A stretch of DNA of 64,000 nt from Nitrobacter sp051535235 (GTDB taxonomy: Bacteria; Pseudomonadota; Alphaproteobacteria; Rhizobiales; Xanthobacteraceae): positions 434,001 through 498,000 of the forward strand of contig NZ_JBPPLZ010000001.1 in assembly GCF_051535235.1 (NCBI RefSeq), read 5' to 3'. The notes below the pieces were generated by a model that had not been told where the DNA came from, made no database searches, and saw only the letters and a list, made by a program, of their open reading frames with translations. Below, in pieces: positions 56,854-64,000 of this stretch (its first letter is position 1; every line of letters begins with the position of its first letter). Position numbers and translations under genes: made by a program.

Positions 56854-58194
56854 ATGACCGACGTCGCCGCCTCCGACTTGAACCATCCGCGCCGCTACGT
56901 CCGGCTGGATACCATCCTGCGGCTGCGCTGGCTCGCGGCGCTCGGGCAACTCGCGGCGATCTTCATCGTCGCGCAGGGGCTGGAATTCGATCTGCCGATC
57001 ATTCCCTGCGTGACGATCGTCGGACTGTCCTCGCTGCTCAATCTGGCTATGCAGGTGATCTTCGATCCGATGCAGCGGCTCGAACCGCGTCAGGCCGCGG
57101 CGCTGCTTGCGCTGAACATCACCGAACTCGCCGCGCTGTTGTTCTTCACGGGCGGTCTGCAGAATCCTTTCTCGTATCTGTTTCTCGCGCCCGTGCTGAT
57201 CTCGGCCACGGCCTTGCCGACACGGTTGACCATGGCGCTCGGCGCCTTCGCGATTGCTTGCGCGACAGTCCTGGGCTTCACGCATTTGCCGCTGCCGTGG
57301 GACGTCGATGACCCGCTGATCCTGCCGCCGATCTATCTCGCCGGCGTCTGGTTCTCGATCGTGCTCGCGATCGGCGTCACCAGCCTCTACACGTTCCAGG
57401 TGACGGAGCAGGCGCGCAAGCTGTCCGATGCGCTCGCGGCAACCGAACTGGTCCTGACCCGCGAGCAGCACCTGACCCAGATCGATGGCCTCGCCGCCGC
57501 CGCCGCTCATGAGCTTGGAACGCCGCTGTCGACCATCTTCCTGGTTTCGCGCGAACTGGAAAAAGCATTGCAGGAGAACGGCGCGCAGGACCCCCAGCGG
57601 CTCGCCGGCGATCTCGGCATCGTGCGGGAACAGGCGCAGCGTTGCCGCGACATCCTTGCCAAGATCGCGCAACTGTCGTCCTCGGGTGCGCCGTTCGACC
57701 GGATGCCGCTGTCGACGCTGATCGAGGAAGCCGTCGCGCCTCATCGCGATTTCGGCATCGACATCAAGACCACGATCGCGGCCACCGGCGATCACGAGCC
57801 GGTCGGCATGCGCAATCCCGCGATCCTTTACGGCGTCGGCAACATTCTGGAGAACGCCGTCGATTTCGCGCGCAGCGCCGTCGAAGTCAATGCCTGGTGG
57901 AACAGCGACACCGTCGGGATCGTGATCTCGGACGACGGTCCGGGAATAGTTCCCGACATTCTCAAGCGAATCGGCGAGCCCTACCTGTCGCGCCGCCGCA
58001 ACGTCGGCGATGCGCAAGGCGGGCGCAGCGGCCTCGGTCTCGGGATTTTCATCGCCCGCACCTTGCTCGAGCGCACCGGCGCAAGGGTGTCCTTCAGCAA
58101 CCGGACATTTCCGGAGCATGGCGCGGTGGTGCAGATCGTCTGGCCGCGCGTCCGCTTTGAGACATCGAAAACAATCGCAGAGACAATGGCTTAG
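56854..58194 (+). CDS. actS: Redox sensor histidine kinase of the RegB/PrrB/ActS family
   Basis: 446 residues from the ATG at 56854. The N-terminal six-span membrane domain includes LFFTGGLQNPFSYLFLAPVL, the quinone-binding GGxxNPF motif of RegB. The kinase core has the H-box LAAAAAHELGTPLSTIFLVS, N-box ILENAVDFAR and the G boxes DDGPGIVPDI and GLGLGIFIARTLLERTGARV. It phosphorylates the response regulator encoded 92 bp downstream. In related bacteria this pair controls respiration, carbon and nitrogen fixation by redox state. The redox-active cysteine after the H-box region appears as ...QAQRCRDILAKIAQL. Confidence 0.95.
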   Translation: MTDVAASDLNHPRRYVRLDTILRLRWLAALGQLAAIFIVAQGLEFDLPIIPCVTIVGLSSLLNLAMQVIFDPMQRLEPRQAAALLALNITELAALLFFTGGLQNPFSYLFLAPVLISATALPTRLTMALGAFAIACATVLGFTHLPLPWDVDDPLILPPIYLAGVWFSIVLAIGVTSLYTFQVTEQARKLSDALAATELVLTREQHLTQIDGLAAAAAHELGTPLSTIFLVSRELEKALQENGAQDPQRLAGDLGIVREQAQRCRDILAKIAQLSSSGAPFDRMPLSTLIEEAVAPHRDFGIDIKTTIAATGDHEPVGMRNPAILYGVGNILENAVDFARSAVEVNAWWNSDTVGIVISDDGPGIVPDILKRIGEPYLSRRRNVGDAQGGRSGLGLGIFIARTLLERTGARVSFSNRTFPEHGAVVQIVWPRVRFETSKTIAETMA

Positions 58195-58286
58195 TTCTCA
58201 ACACCAATGATCGTGATCTGTCATCGCTTGCGGCACTGCTTTCAGCGCCCATATGTTCCAGAGGCAACTCAGCGCGAGGTATCATT

Positions 58287-58841
58287 GTGAACGCTACTCC
58301 CGACGTTTTCCCGCAAGCCGACCGCTCGCTGCTGATCGTCGAGGATGACAAGCCGTTTCTCGAGCGCCTGTCGCGCGCCATGGAGACCCGCGGCTTCGAG
58401 GTGACCTCCTGCGACAGCGTCTCCGACGGCCTTGCACATATCGGAAAATCGGCGCCGGCCTTTGCCGTGGTGGACTTGCGGCTCGGCGACGGCAACGGTC
58501 TCGACGTGGTGTCGGCCCTGAAGCGTGAGCGCCCCGATGCTCGCGCGATCGTGCTGACCGGCTATGGCAATATCGCAACCGCAGTGACCGCGGTGAAAAT
58601 GGGTGCCGTCGATTATCTGTCGAAGCCCGCCGACGCCGACGATGTGGTCGCGGCGCTGCTCTCCAGCAATTCGGAGAAGTCGGAACTGCCGCAGAATCCG
58701 ATGTCGGCGGATCGCGTGCGATGGGAACATATCCAGCGCATTTACGAGATGTGCAACCGCAATGTGTCGGAGACGGCCCGGCGGCTCAACATGCATCGCC
58801 GCACGCTGCAGCGTATTTTGGCGAAACGCGCGCCGCGGTGA
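58287..58841 (+). CDS. actR: Response regulator of the RegA/PrrA/ActR family
   Basis: 184 residues. Receiver domain with LLIVEDDKPFLERLSRAM, phospho-acceptor Asp in AVVDLRLGDGNGLD, IVLTGYGNIATAVTAVKMGA and the Lys in YLSKPADADD. The short Fis-type HTH at the C-terminus (WEHIQRIYEMCNRNVSETAR, then RLNMHRRTLQRILAKRAP) is nearly invariant in RegA/ActR. It is the partner of the upstream ActS-type kinase. Transcript may be shared or separate; the 92-bp gap contains no clear terminator. Confidence 0.96.
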   Translation: MNATPDVFPQADRSLLIVEDDKPFLERLSRAMETRGFEVTSCDSVSDGLAHIGKSAPAFAVVDLRLGDGNGLDVVSALKRERPDARAIVLTGYGNIATAVTAVKMGAVDYLSKPADADDVVAALLSSNSEKSELPQNPMSADRVRWEHIQRIYEMCNRNVSETARRLNMHRRTLQRILAKRAPR

Positions 58842-58947
58842 TCGCTCTCATTATAGCATTTTCGAGCGCAGCATGTCCTCGGCGTGACCCGTGTATGGAA
58901 GCGCGGGCAACCGGAAAATATCTCGTCGCGGCGGCCGGAATGACAAG

Positions 58948-59439
58948 TTAAAACTCCCCCTCGGCATGGCCTTGCGGATCGACCAGACGATTGAGCCGCT
59001 GGGCCGCCGCCAATGCGAAGCGAAGCATCATCGCCTTGCGCGTTGGCGCGCTCAGGCGGTGTTCCGGCGCTTCGCAATGCAGGTGAGCGCCATAGGCGTC
59101 GGCGACGATCAGCCCGGTGTCCGTGGGAAAAATCCCACAGGGCAGATCGCGCGTGAAGGCGAAGAACAGGCGGTCGCAATGCGCGCGATAATCCTGCCAC
59201 TTTCGATCGGCCCGCAAATCCTCGACAGAGGACTTGATCTCGACGATCCAGATTTCCCCGCTCGCATTCAACGCCACGAGATCGGCGCGCCGTCCTGATG
59301 GCAGTGGCAATTCGCTGACGCAAGAAAATCCCAGCGATCGCAAAAGCCGTCCTGTCCCGCGCGCAATCGCCAGCGCGGTCTCCGACTGGCGGCGGTCGGG
59401 CGGAGGTGCGAGGGCGATGTGGGTCGCATTCGATTCCAT
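58948..59439 (-). CDS. MmcB-family DNA repair protein
   Basis: 163 residues from the ATG at 59439; a longer form would begin at 59475. The central ELPLPSGRRADLVALNASGE and IWIVEIKSSVEDLRADRKW segments make up a PD-(D/E)xK nuclease-like core (D...EIK). YRAHCDRLFFAFTRDLP follows. Caulobacter MmcB is SOS-induced and contributes to mitomycin C resistance; the family is alphaproteobacterial. No LexA box was clearly seen upstream. The MBL hydrolase gene is divergent. Confidence 0.86.
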   Translation of the reverse strand: MESNATHIALAPPPDRRQSETALAIARGTGRLLRSLGFSCVSELPLPSGRRADLVALNASGEIWIVEIKSSVEDLRADRKWQDYRAHCDRLFFAFTRDLPCGIFPTDTGLIVADAYGAHLHCEAPEHRLSAPTRKAMMLRFALAAAQRLNRLVDPQGHAEGEF

Positions 59440-59561
59440 GGCGACGCGACCATAGCAAAAACGAGGGCCGGCCATGCCGGTGTTTTTTGACCACCCAGGG
59501 AGTATATAACAGCCACGTGGTTCAAATTGCTTGGCGTCACAAAAATCGGAATTGCTCGCGC

Positions 59562-60242
59562 ATGACCCGGGAAAAGCCGACTGACACCCAGACCGGCACG
59601 AAAGCCGGCGCTACGATCATTCCGGTGACGCCCTTCCGGCAGAATTGCACGCTGTTGTGGTGCGAAGCCACCAGGGACGCCGTGGTCATCGATCCCGGCG
59701 GCGATGTTCCGCTCATCAGGAGGAACATCGAAAAAGCAGGCGTGAAGGTCAGGCAAATCTGGCTCACGCATGGTCACATCGATCATGTCGGGGGCGCTGC
59801 GGAATTGCGCGACGCGCTGAAGGTCCCGATCGAGGGGCCACATATCGCCGACGAATTCCTGCTCGATCTGGTGGTCGAGAGCGGACGCAATTACGGCATG
59901 ACCGGGATGCGCAACTTCGCGCCCGATCGCTGGCTTGAAGAGGGCGACCGCGTCAAGGTCGGCGAACTCGAATTCGACGTTCTTCATTGCCCCGGCCATT
60001 CGCCGGGCAGCGTGGTTTTTTTCAACAGGGAGATGGGCTTCGCCCATGTCGGCGACGTTTTGTTCAACGGCTCGATCGGCCGCACCGACCTGCCCGGCGG
60101 CCATCATGCCACGTTGATCAAATCCATTACCGACAAGCTGCTGCCGCTCGGCGACGACGTTGCGTTCATCTGCGGACACGGTCCCGGATCGAGCATCGGC
60201 CATGAGCGAACAAGCAACCCGTTCCTGATCGGTTGCGTGTGA
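59562..60242 (+). CDS. MBL-fold metallo-hydrolase (glyoxalase II-like)
   Basis: 226 residues from the ATG at 59562. Metal-binding motifs are complete: LTHGHIDHVGGAAEL (HxHxDH), VLHCPGHSPGSVVF (His), HVGDVLFNGSIGRTDLPGG (bridging Asp) and ICGHGPGSSIGHER (His). PFRQNCTLLWCE at the N-terminus is a standard glyoxalase II-like strand. Such enzymes hydrolyse thioesters or act on persulfides; the exact substrate is not indicated. A strong terminator-type hairpin follows at 60261-60290. Confidence 0.92.
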   Translation: MTREKPTDTQTGTKAGATIIPVTPFRQNCTLLWCEATRDAVVIDPGGDVPLIRRNIEKAGVKVRQIWLTHGHIDHVGGAAELRDALKVPIEGPHIADEFLLDLVVESGRNYGMTGMRNFAPDRWLEEGDRVKVGELEFDVLHCPGHSPGSVVFFNREMGFAHVGDVLFNGSIGRTDLPGGHHATLIKSITDKLLPLGDDVAFICGHGPGSSIGHERTSNPFLIGCV

Positions 60243-60260
60243 TGCCGCGTCCCTGAACGC

Positions 60261-60290
60261 AAAGAGGCCGCCTGCGACGGCGGCCTCTTT
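60261..60290. terminator. Bidirectional terminator hairpin between convergent genes
   Basis: AAAGAGGCCGCC and GGCGGCCTCTTT form a 12-bp perfect stem with loop TGCGAC. It lies 18 bases after the MBL gene's stop and 22 bases beyond the convergent DUF1236 gene's stop, so it can serve both. Confidence 0.88.
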
Positions 60291-60312
60291 CATCCTGCAT
60301 TATGAGACAGCG

Positions 60313-60729
60313 TTATTCGATAACGTCGACGATCCGATGGGTCCTTGGATCAACCAGGACGGTCCGATCGTTCACCACCGTATAGCGATATTGCGGCGCG
60401 CCGTATTCGGCCGGAACCTCATAATAGGTCACGCCGGCTTCGGGCAGGACTGCACCGACGCGAACCTCCTCGCGATAGTGGTAGGACGGACGGTGTTGCT
60501 CGACCACATAGTGGCGGAAGCGCGGACGCTGGTCGACGCCGAGCACGCCGGCGACGCCGCCGACAACTCCGCCAATGGTGCCGCCAACCACGGCACCAAC
60601 CGGCCCCGCGGCCCGTTCACCTTCGCGGGCACCCCGCTCGATGCCGCCCGGTACGCCCTGCGCGATGGCAGAGACTGGAAGCACCAAGGCGACCGCAACT
60701 GCGGCAGTTCCGATAACGCGACGGATCAT
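60313..60729 (-). CDS. DUF1236 domain periplasmic protein
   Basis: 138 residues from the ATG at 60729 (GGAGGAAATTTT upstream), with signal peptide VAVALVLPVSAIAQG. A glycine-rich spacer (GPVGAVVGGTIGGVVGGVAG) resembles glycine-zipper segments. The DUF1236 domain at the C-terminus has VLPEAGVTYYEVPAEYGAPQ and RYTVVNDRTVLVDPRTHRIV, the hallmark of small secreted Rhizobiales proteins of unknown function. The shared terminator at 60261-60290 lies beyond its 3' end. Confidence 0.9.
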   Translation of the reverse strand: MIRRVIGTAAVAVALVLPVSAIAQGVPGGIERGAREGERAAGPVGAVVGGTIGGVVGGVAGVLGVDQRPRFRHYVVEQHRPSYHYREEVRVGAVLPEAGVTYYEVPAEYGAPQYRYTVVNDRTVLVDPRTHRIVDVIE

Positions 60730-60908
60730 AAAATTTCCTCCGATCGTGAATGTTGCGGAGGAGAAAAGTCCGGGCTTGGGCATTCGTTCCGCCAGTTTTT
60801 ACCGGCAAAATGCGTCTGCGCAGGGAACAATATCGCTTCAATCGTATCGTGATCTTCCGCGCTCACGATGACGACGCCGAATGCGTTGGTACGTCAGCTT
60901 GAAATAGG

Positions 60909-63734
60909 TCAGCTTGAAATGATGTCACGCACACGCTGCGACAGATGGTCGAGATCGAACGGTTTGGTGATCATGTCCATGCCGGGTTGCAGAAAACCTT
61001 CGGCGTTTGCGGCGTTCTCGGCATAGCCGGTCATGAAGAGAATTTTCAGATTCGGCCGCAGCTCCCGCGCCTGATCCGCGAGCTGGCGTCCGTTCATGCC
61101 TGGCAATCCTATGTCTGTCAGCAGAAGATCGACGGGTTTGTCCAGTTGCAGAATCCGCAAGCCCGCCGCTCCGTCGGCGGCCTCGCGCGTCAGGTAGCCT
61201 TGATCGTGCAGCATCTCGATGATGACGCCGCGCACGACAGGTTCATCCTCGACGACGAGAACGGTTTCGCCGGTCGCCGGGATCCTGTCGTTGCTGACGT
61301 GCGGAGCCTGATCGGGCTCGGGGACGCCCTCGTGGCGCGGGAGACAAAGCCTGATCGAGGTGCCCCGGCCCGGCGCGGTGTCGAGGGCGATGTGGCCGTT
61401 GGATTGCCGGGCGAATCCGTAGATCATCGACAGCCCGAGTCCGGTCCCCTGACCGATCGGCTTGGTGGTGAAGAAGGGATCGAAGGCGCGCGCCGCCACT
61501 TCGGGGGTCATGCCCGTTCCGGTGTCGGTGACGGTGATGCAGATATAGTCGCCCGCCTGCATGGCGGAGGGGCCGGCATCGGCAGCGCCGACGGTCGTGT
61601 TCGCCGTTGCGATCTTGAGCTTGCCGCCGCCGGGCATGGCATCCCGTGCATTGATGGCGAGATTGAGCAGCGCGCTTTCGAGCTGGTTCGGATCGCACAG
61701 CGTCTGCCATAGCCGTTCGGACGGCCCGATCTCCAGATCGATAGCCTCGCCGATGGTCCTGCGCAGCAAGTCTTCAAGCGAAAGGATGAGCTGATTGGCG
61801 TCGACCGACTTCGGCACCAAAGGCTGCCTGCGGGCGAACGCCAGCAGCCGATGCGTCAGCGCCGCGGCGCGATTTGCCGAAGCCATTGCGGCCTCGATGT
61901 AGCGGCCGGCGCGATCGGTCCGGCCCTGATTGAGACGGGTCTGCATCAGATCGAGCGAGCCCACGATGCCGGTGAGCAGATTATTGAAGTCGTGGGCGAT
62001 GCCGCCGGTCAACTGGCCTACCGCTTCCATCTTCTGCGATTGACGCAACGCCTCCTCGGCCGCTCTCAACCGTTCGGCCGCGGTCTTCTCCGCGGTGATG
62101 TCGCGCGCCACGGCATAGATGAGGTTTTGATCCGGGACCGCTGTCCAGGACAGCCAGCGATATGAGCCGTCCTTGTGACGGAGCCGGTTTTCGAATCGCA
62201 CCGTGGCCTCGCCGAGCGCAAGGCGGCGAATTTCCGCCCGGATCCTGACGGTGTCTTCGGGATGCGAGATCCATTCGGCGGTGCGCTCCAGCAACTCGGC
62301 CTCGGTCCAGCCGAGCGTCCTCGTCCAGGCGGGATTGACGGAGCGCCAGATGCCGTCATGGTCGGTGACCAGCAGCAGGTCCTGCGACACATTCCAGATC
62401 CGGTCGCGCTCGCGCGTTTTCTCCTCGACGCGCTCGGCGAGCGTGGCGTTCAGTTCGGCGAGCTTGCCGGCGATCCGCTTTTGATCGTGGACGTCGGTAT
62501 TGGTGCCGATCCAGCGGGTGATGCGACCGTCTTCATCGCGCGCCGGCACGGCGCGAGCCAGAAACCAGCGATAGCTGCCGTCGGCGCCGCGCATCCGGAA
62601 TTCGATCTCGAAAAACCGGCCGCTGGTCACCGCACGGGTCCAGGCCGCGATCGAGGCCGCCGCATCGTCCGGGTGGACCATCTTGCTCCAGATTTTGCTG
62701 CTGAGTTCGCCCGGCTTCACGCCGACATACTCGTAGACACGCGGATTGAACCAGTTGAACGTGCCGTCGGGTGTCGCGGTCCAGACGTGATGCGGCAGCG
62801 CCTCCGCAAGCGTGCGGAATTCCTCCTCGCGCTGGCGGATGGCGCGCTCTGCTTCGACCTGGTCGGTGATGTCGATGTGCGCGCCGAACAGCCGGACCGC
62901 TTTGCCATCGGCATCGCGCTCGATCACCGATCGCGCGGAAATCCAGCGTATCTCGCCGTCGCTTGGCCGGATGATCCGGTACCGCACCGCATATTCCCGA
63001 TCACCGCCGCGCACAGCATCGATGAACTGCCCTTCCGCCACCGCGCGGTCATCGGGATGGACGCGGCGGAGCCAGTCCTCACGGCTTTCGTGGATAGCTT
63101 GCGGGGGAAGGCCGTGTATCTTCAGATACTCCGGCGACTTTCGACTGCGATGACCGGTGCGCAGATCGACCTCGAGGCCGCCGATCCGGCCGATCATCTG
63201 CACGCGCGCAAGCTCGGCCTCCCGTTCCTGCAAGGCGAGCTTGGCAAAATGTTCGCGCGTGACGTCGCGGCACACGACGAGTACCCCGCCTACACCTTGA
63301 TCCTCATCGATCGGGCTGAACCCGTAGGTCCAGTAGACCTGCTCCAGCTTACCGTTGCGCGTCACAGGAACGAGCTGGTCCTCATGCCAGGTCGCGCCGC
63401 GCCCGGCCATGACGTGCTCGATCTGGGGACCGATGATGTCCCAGATCTCGGCCCAGCACTCTTTGCCCTTCTGGCCAAGCGCGCTGGGATGCCGCTCCGG
63501 TCCCAGGGTTTGGCGGTAGGCGTCATTATAGAACTGGATCAGATCCGGCCCCCACCAGATGAACATCGGATGGTTGGTGTTGAGCATGATGCGGACGGCC
63601 GTGCGCAGGCTCTGGGGCCACGCCTCGGGAGCGCCGACCGATGTGGCGGCCCAATTGAACCGGCGCGTTAAACTGCCCATTTCCTCGCCGCCAGCGAGGA
63701 AAGCCCTGGTATTGATACTTGCCTTTTCCAGCAT
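60909..63734 (-). CDS. Multi-PAS hybrid sensor histidine kinase with C-terminal receiver
   Basis: 941 residues from the ATG at 63734 (the frame continues upstream but with non-coding composition). No membrane span is evident, so it is probably cytoplasmic. Four PAS-like units are visible: an N-terminal one (NTNHPMFIWWGPDLIQFYND), a second (IGRIGGLEVDLRTGHRSRKS), a third (ALPHHVWTATPDGTFNWFNP) and a fourth (DLLLVTDHDGIWRSVNPAWT), with PAC segments. The kinase has H-box VGQLTGGIAHDFNNLLTGIV, N-box LLNLAINARDAMPGGG and GQGTGLGLSMIYGFARQSNG. The receiver ends the protein with Asp in DLLLTDIGLPGMNG. No separate partner gene adjoins it. The signal is unknown. Confidence 0.92.
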   Translation of the reverse strand: MLEKASINTRAFLAGGEEMGSLTRRFNWAATSVGAPEAWPQSLRTAVRIMLNTNHPMFIWWGPDLIQFYNDAYRQTLGPERHPSALGQKGKECWAEIWDIIGPQIEHVMAGRGATWHEDQLVPVTRNGKLEQVYWTYGFSPIDEDQGVGGVLVVCRDVTREHFAKLALQEREAELARVQMIGRIGGLEVDLRTGHRSRKSPEYLKIHGLPPQAIHESREDWLRRVHPDDRAVAEGQFIDAVRGGDREYAVRYRIIRPSDGEIRWISARSVIERDADGKAVRLFGAHIDITDQVEAERAIRQREEEFRTLAEALPHHVWTATPDGTFNWFNPRVYEYVGVKPGELSSKIWSKMVHPDDAAASIAAWTRAVTSGRFFEIEFRMRGADGSYRWFLARAVPARDEDGRITRWIGTNTDVHDQKRIAGKLAELNATLAERVEEKTRERDRIWNVSQDLLLVTDHDGIWRSVNPAWTRTLGWTEAELLERTAEWISHPEDTVRIRAEIRRLALGEATVRFENRLRHKDGSYRWLSWTAVPDQNLIYAVARDITAEKTAAERLRAAEEALRQSQKMEAVGQLTGGIAHDFNNLLTGIVGSLDLMQTRLNQGRTDRAGRYIEAAMASANRAAALTHRLLAFARRQPLVPKSVDANQLILSLEDLLRRTIGEAIDLEIGPSERLWQTLCDPNQLESALLNLAINARDAMPGGGKLKIATANTTVGAADAGPSAMQAGDYICITVTDTGTGMTPEVAARAFDPFFTTKPIGQGTGLGLSMIYGFARQSNGHIALDTAPGRGTSIRLCLPRHEGVPEPDQAPHVSNDRIPATGETVLVVEDEPVVRGVIIEMLHDQGYLTREAADGAAGLRILQLDKPVDLLLTDIGLPGMNGRQLADQARELRPNLKILFMTGYAENAANAEGFLQPGMDMITKPFDLDHLSQRVRDIISS

Positions 63735-64000
63735 CGAACGGACAGGTCGTTGGGTAGGCCGGTCTGCAGGGGTTATCCCCAAATACGCCGCATACCAAAT
63801 CACATCCGGAAGAAACGCCTCATCCCGCTCTTCGGTTCCAATATTTTTTCGGGCGGGAGTGCCGGAACACGGCGAGGACTGGCGCGGCAAATCACCCAGC
63901 ACGTTAACCTTTCCCGACCGAACGGACCCCGCAAACGAATGGCCTCAAGCGGCGAAACGAATTCGCCGCTGCGGCTCCTGGATCAGAACGGACCTTGCGG
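63735..64000. other. Non-coding right end of the window
   Basis: 266 bases upstream of the hybrid kinase. I see no convincing gene or RNA. It should contain the kinase promoter, with an A/T-richer patch CCAATATTTTTTCGGG near 63838-63853. Confidence 0.45.

Noticed and set aside
62175..63671. A 498-codon open frame on the plus strand
   Set aside because: Antisense to the hybrid kinase, whose PAS, H-box and receiver motifs are clear.

Overview
The window looks like a chromosomal segment of a GC-rich alphaproteobacterium of the Bradyrhizobium / Rhodopseudomonas / Nitrobacter / Afipia group (Nitrobacteraceae). Evidence from the sequence: a class I lysyl-tRNA synthetase, a RegB/RegA-type (ActS/ActR) redox pair, a SAM-II riboswitch before metZ, a two-domain dCTP deaminase, an MmcB-type repair protein, intracellular PHA depolymerase, and several families of short palindromic interspersed repeats that I know from Rhizobiales. 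I cannot name the species. No phage, transposase, CRISPR array, rRNA or replication origin was found.

Layout. 0.5-4.5 kb: EmrA/EmrB-like efflux pair and an SDR protein. 4.7-9.4 kb: SelO, tRNA-Leu(CAG), NDUFA9-like protein, UppP, FzlA-like GST. 9.6-16 kb: ketopantoate reductase, MATE exporter, DUF2239 protein with a tandem operator, gamma-glutamyltransferase, UMF1 transporter. 16-17.7 kb: diheme cytochrome pair resembling thiosulfate dehydrogenase/tetrathionate reductase TsdBA. 18-23.4 kb: purH, heparinase-like protein, rsmB and a frameshifted SDHAF4 gene. 23.5-27.6 kb: nuclease, L,D-transpeptidase, lysK, solute-binding protein. 27.7-30.8 kb: an A/T-richer island with luxR, luxI, a cytochrome P450 overlapping luxI, and two tiny genes. 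30.9-35.9 kb: SCO protein, a ClpP-like periplasmic protein, ECF sigma factor with DUF4142 and cupredoxin genes, tRNA-Gly(CCC), CrcB. 36-42 kb: dcd, SAM-II riboswitch-metZ, and an opgC/SGNH/SGNH operon. 42-47.2 kb: apaG, hslO, osmC-like gene and a sulfonate/taurine-type ABC transporter. 47.4-54 kb: glnD, a branched-chain amino acid-type binding protein, and a PBP1A gene behind an array of CtrA-like half-sites. 54-64 kb: YgjP-like metallopeptidase, PhaZ, actS-actR, mmcB, an MBL hydrolase, a DUF1236 protein and a multi-PAS hybrid histidine kinase.

Most of the window is ordinary housekeeping and transport sequence. The most distinctive systems are the luxR-luxI-P450 island with an 18-bp lux-box-like palindrome, the tsdBA pair whose heme-2 ligand region reads Asn-Met, the opgC + two-SGNH operon, the SAM-II element followed by two mutually exclusive terminator hairpins, and the phased CtrA-like array. 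Interspersed repeats lie mostly between convergent genes, and in two places they supply or touch the stop codon of the adjoining gene. Functions are assigned by reading the proteins, not by database search; start codons were chosen from ribosome-binding sites, signal peptides and operon overlaps and are uncertain where stated.
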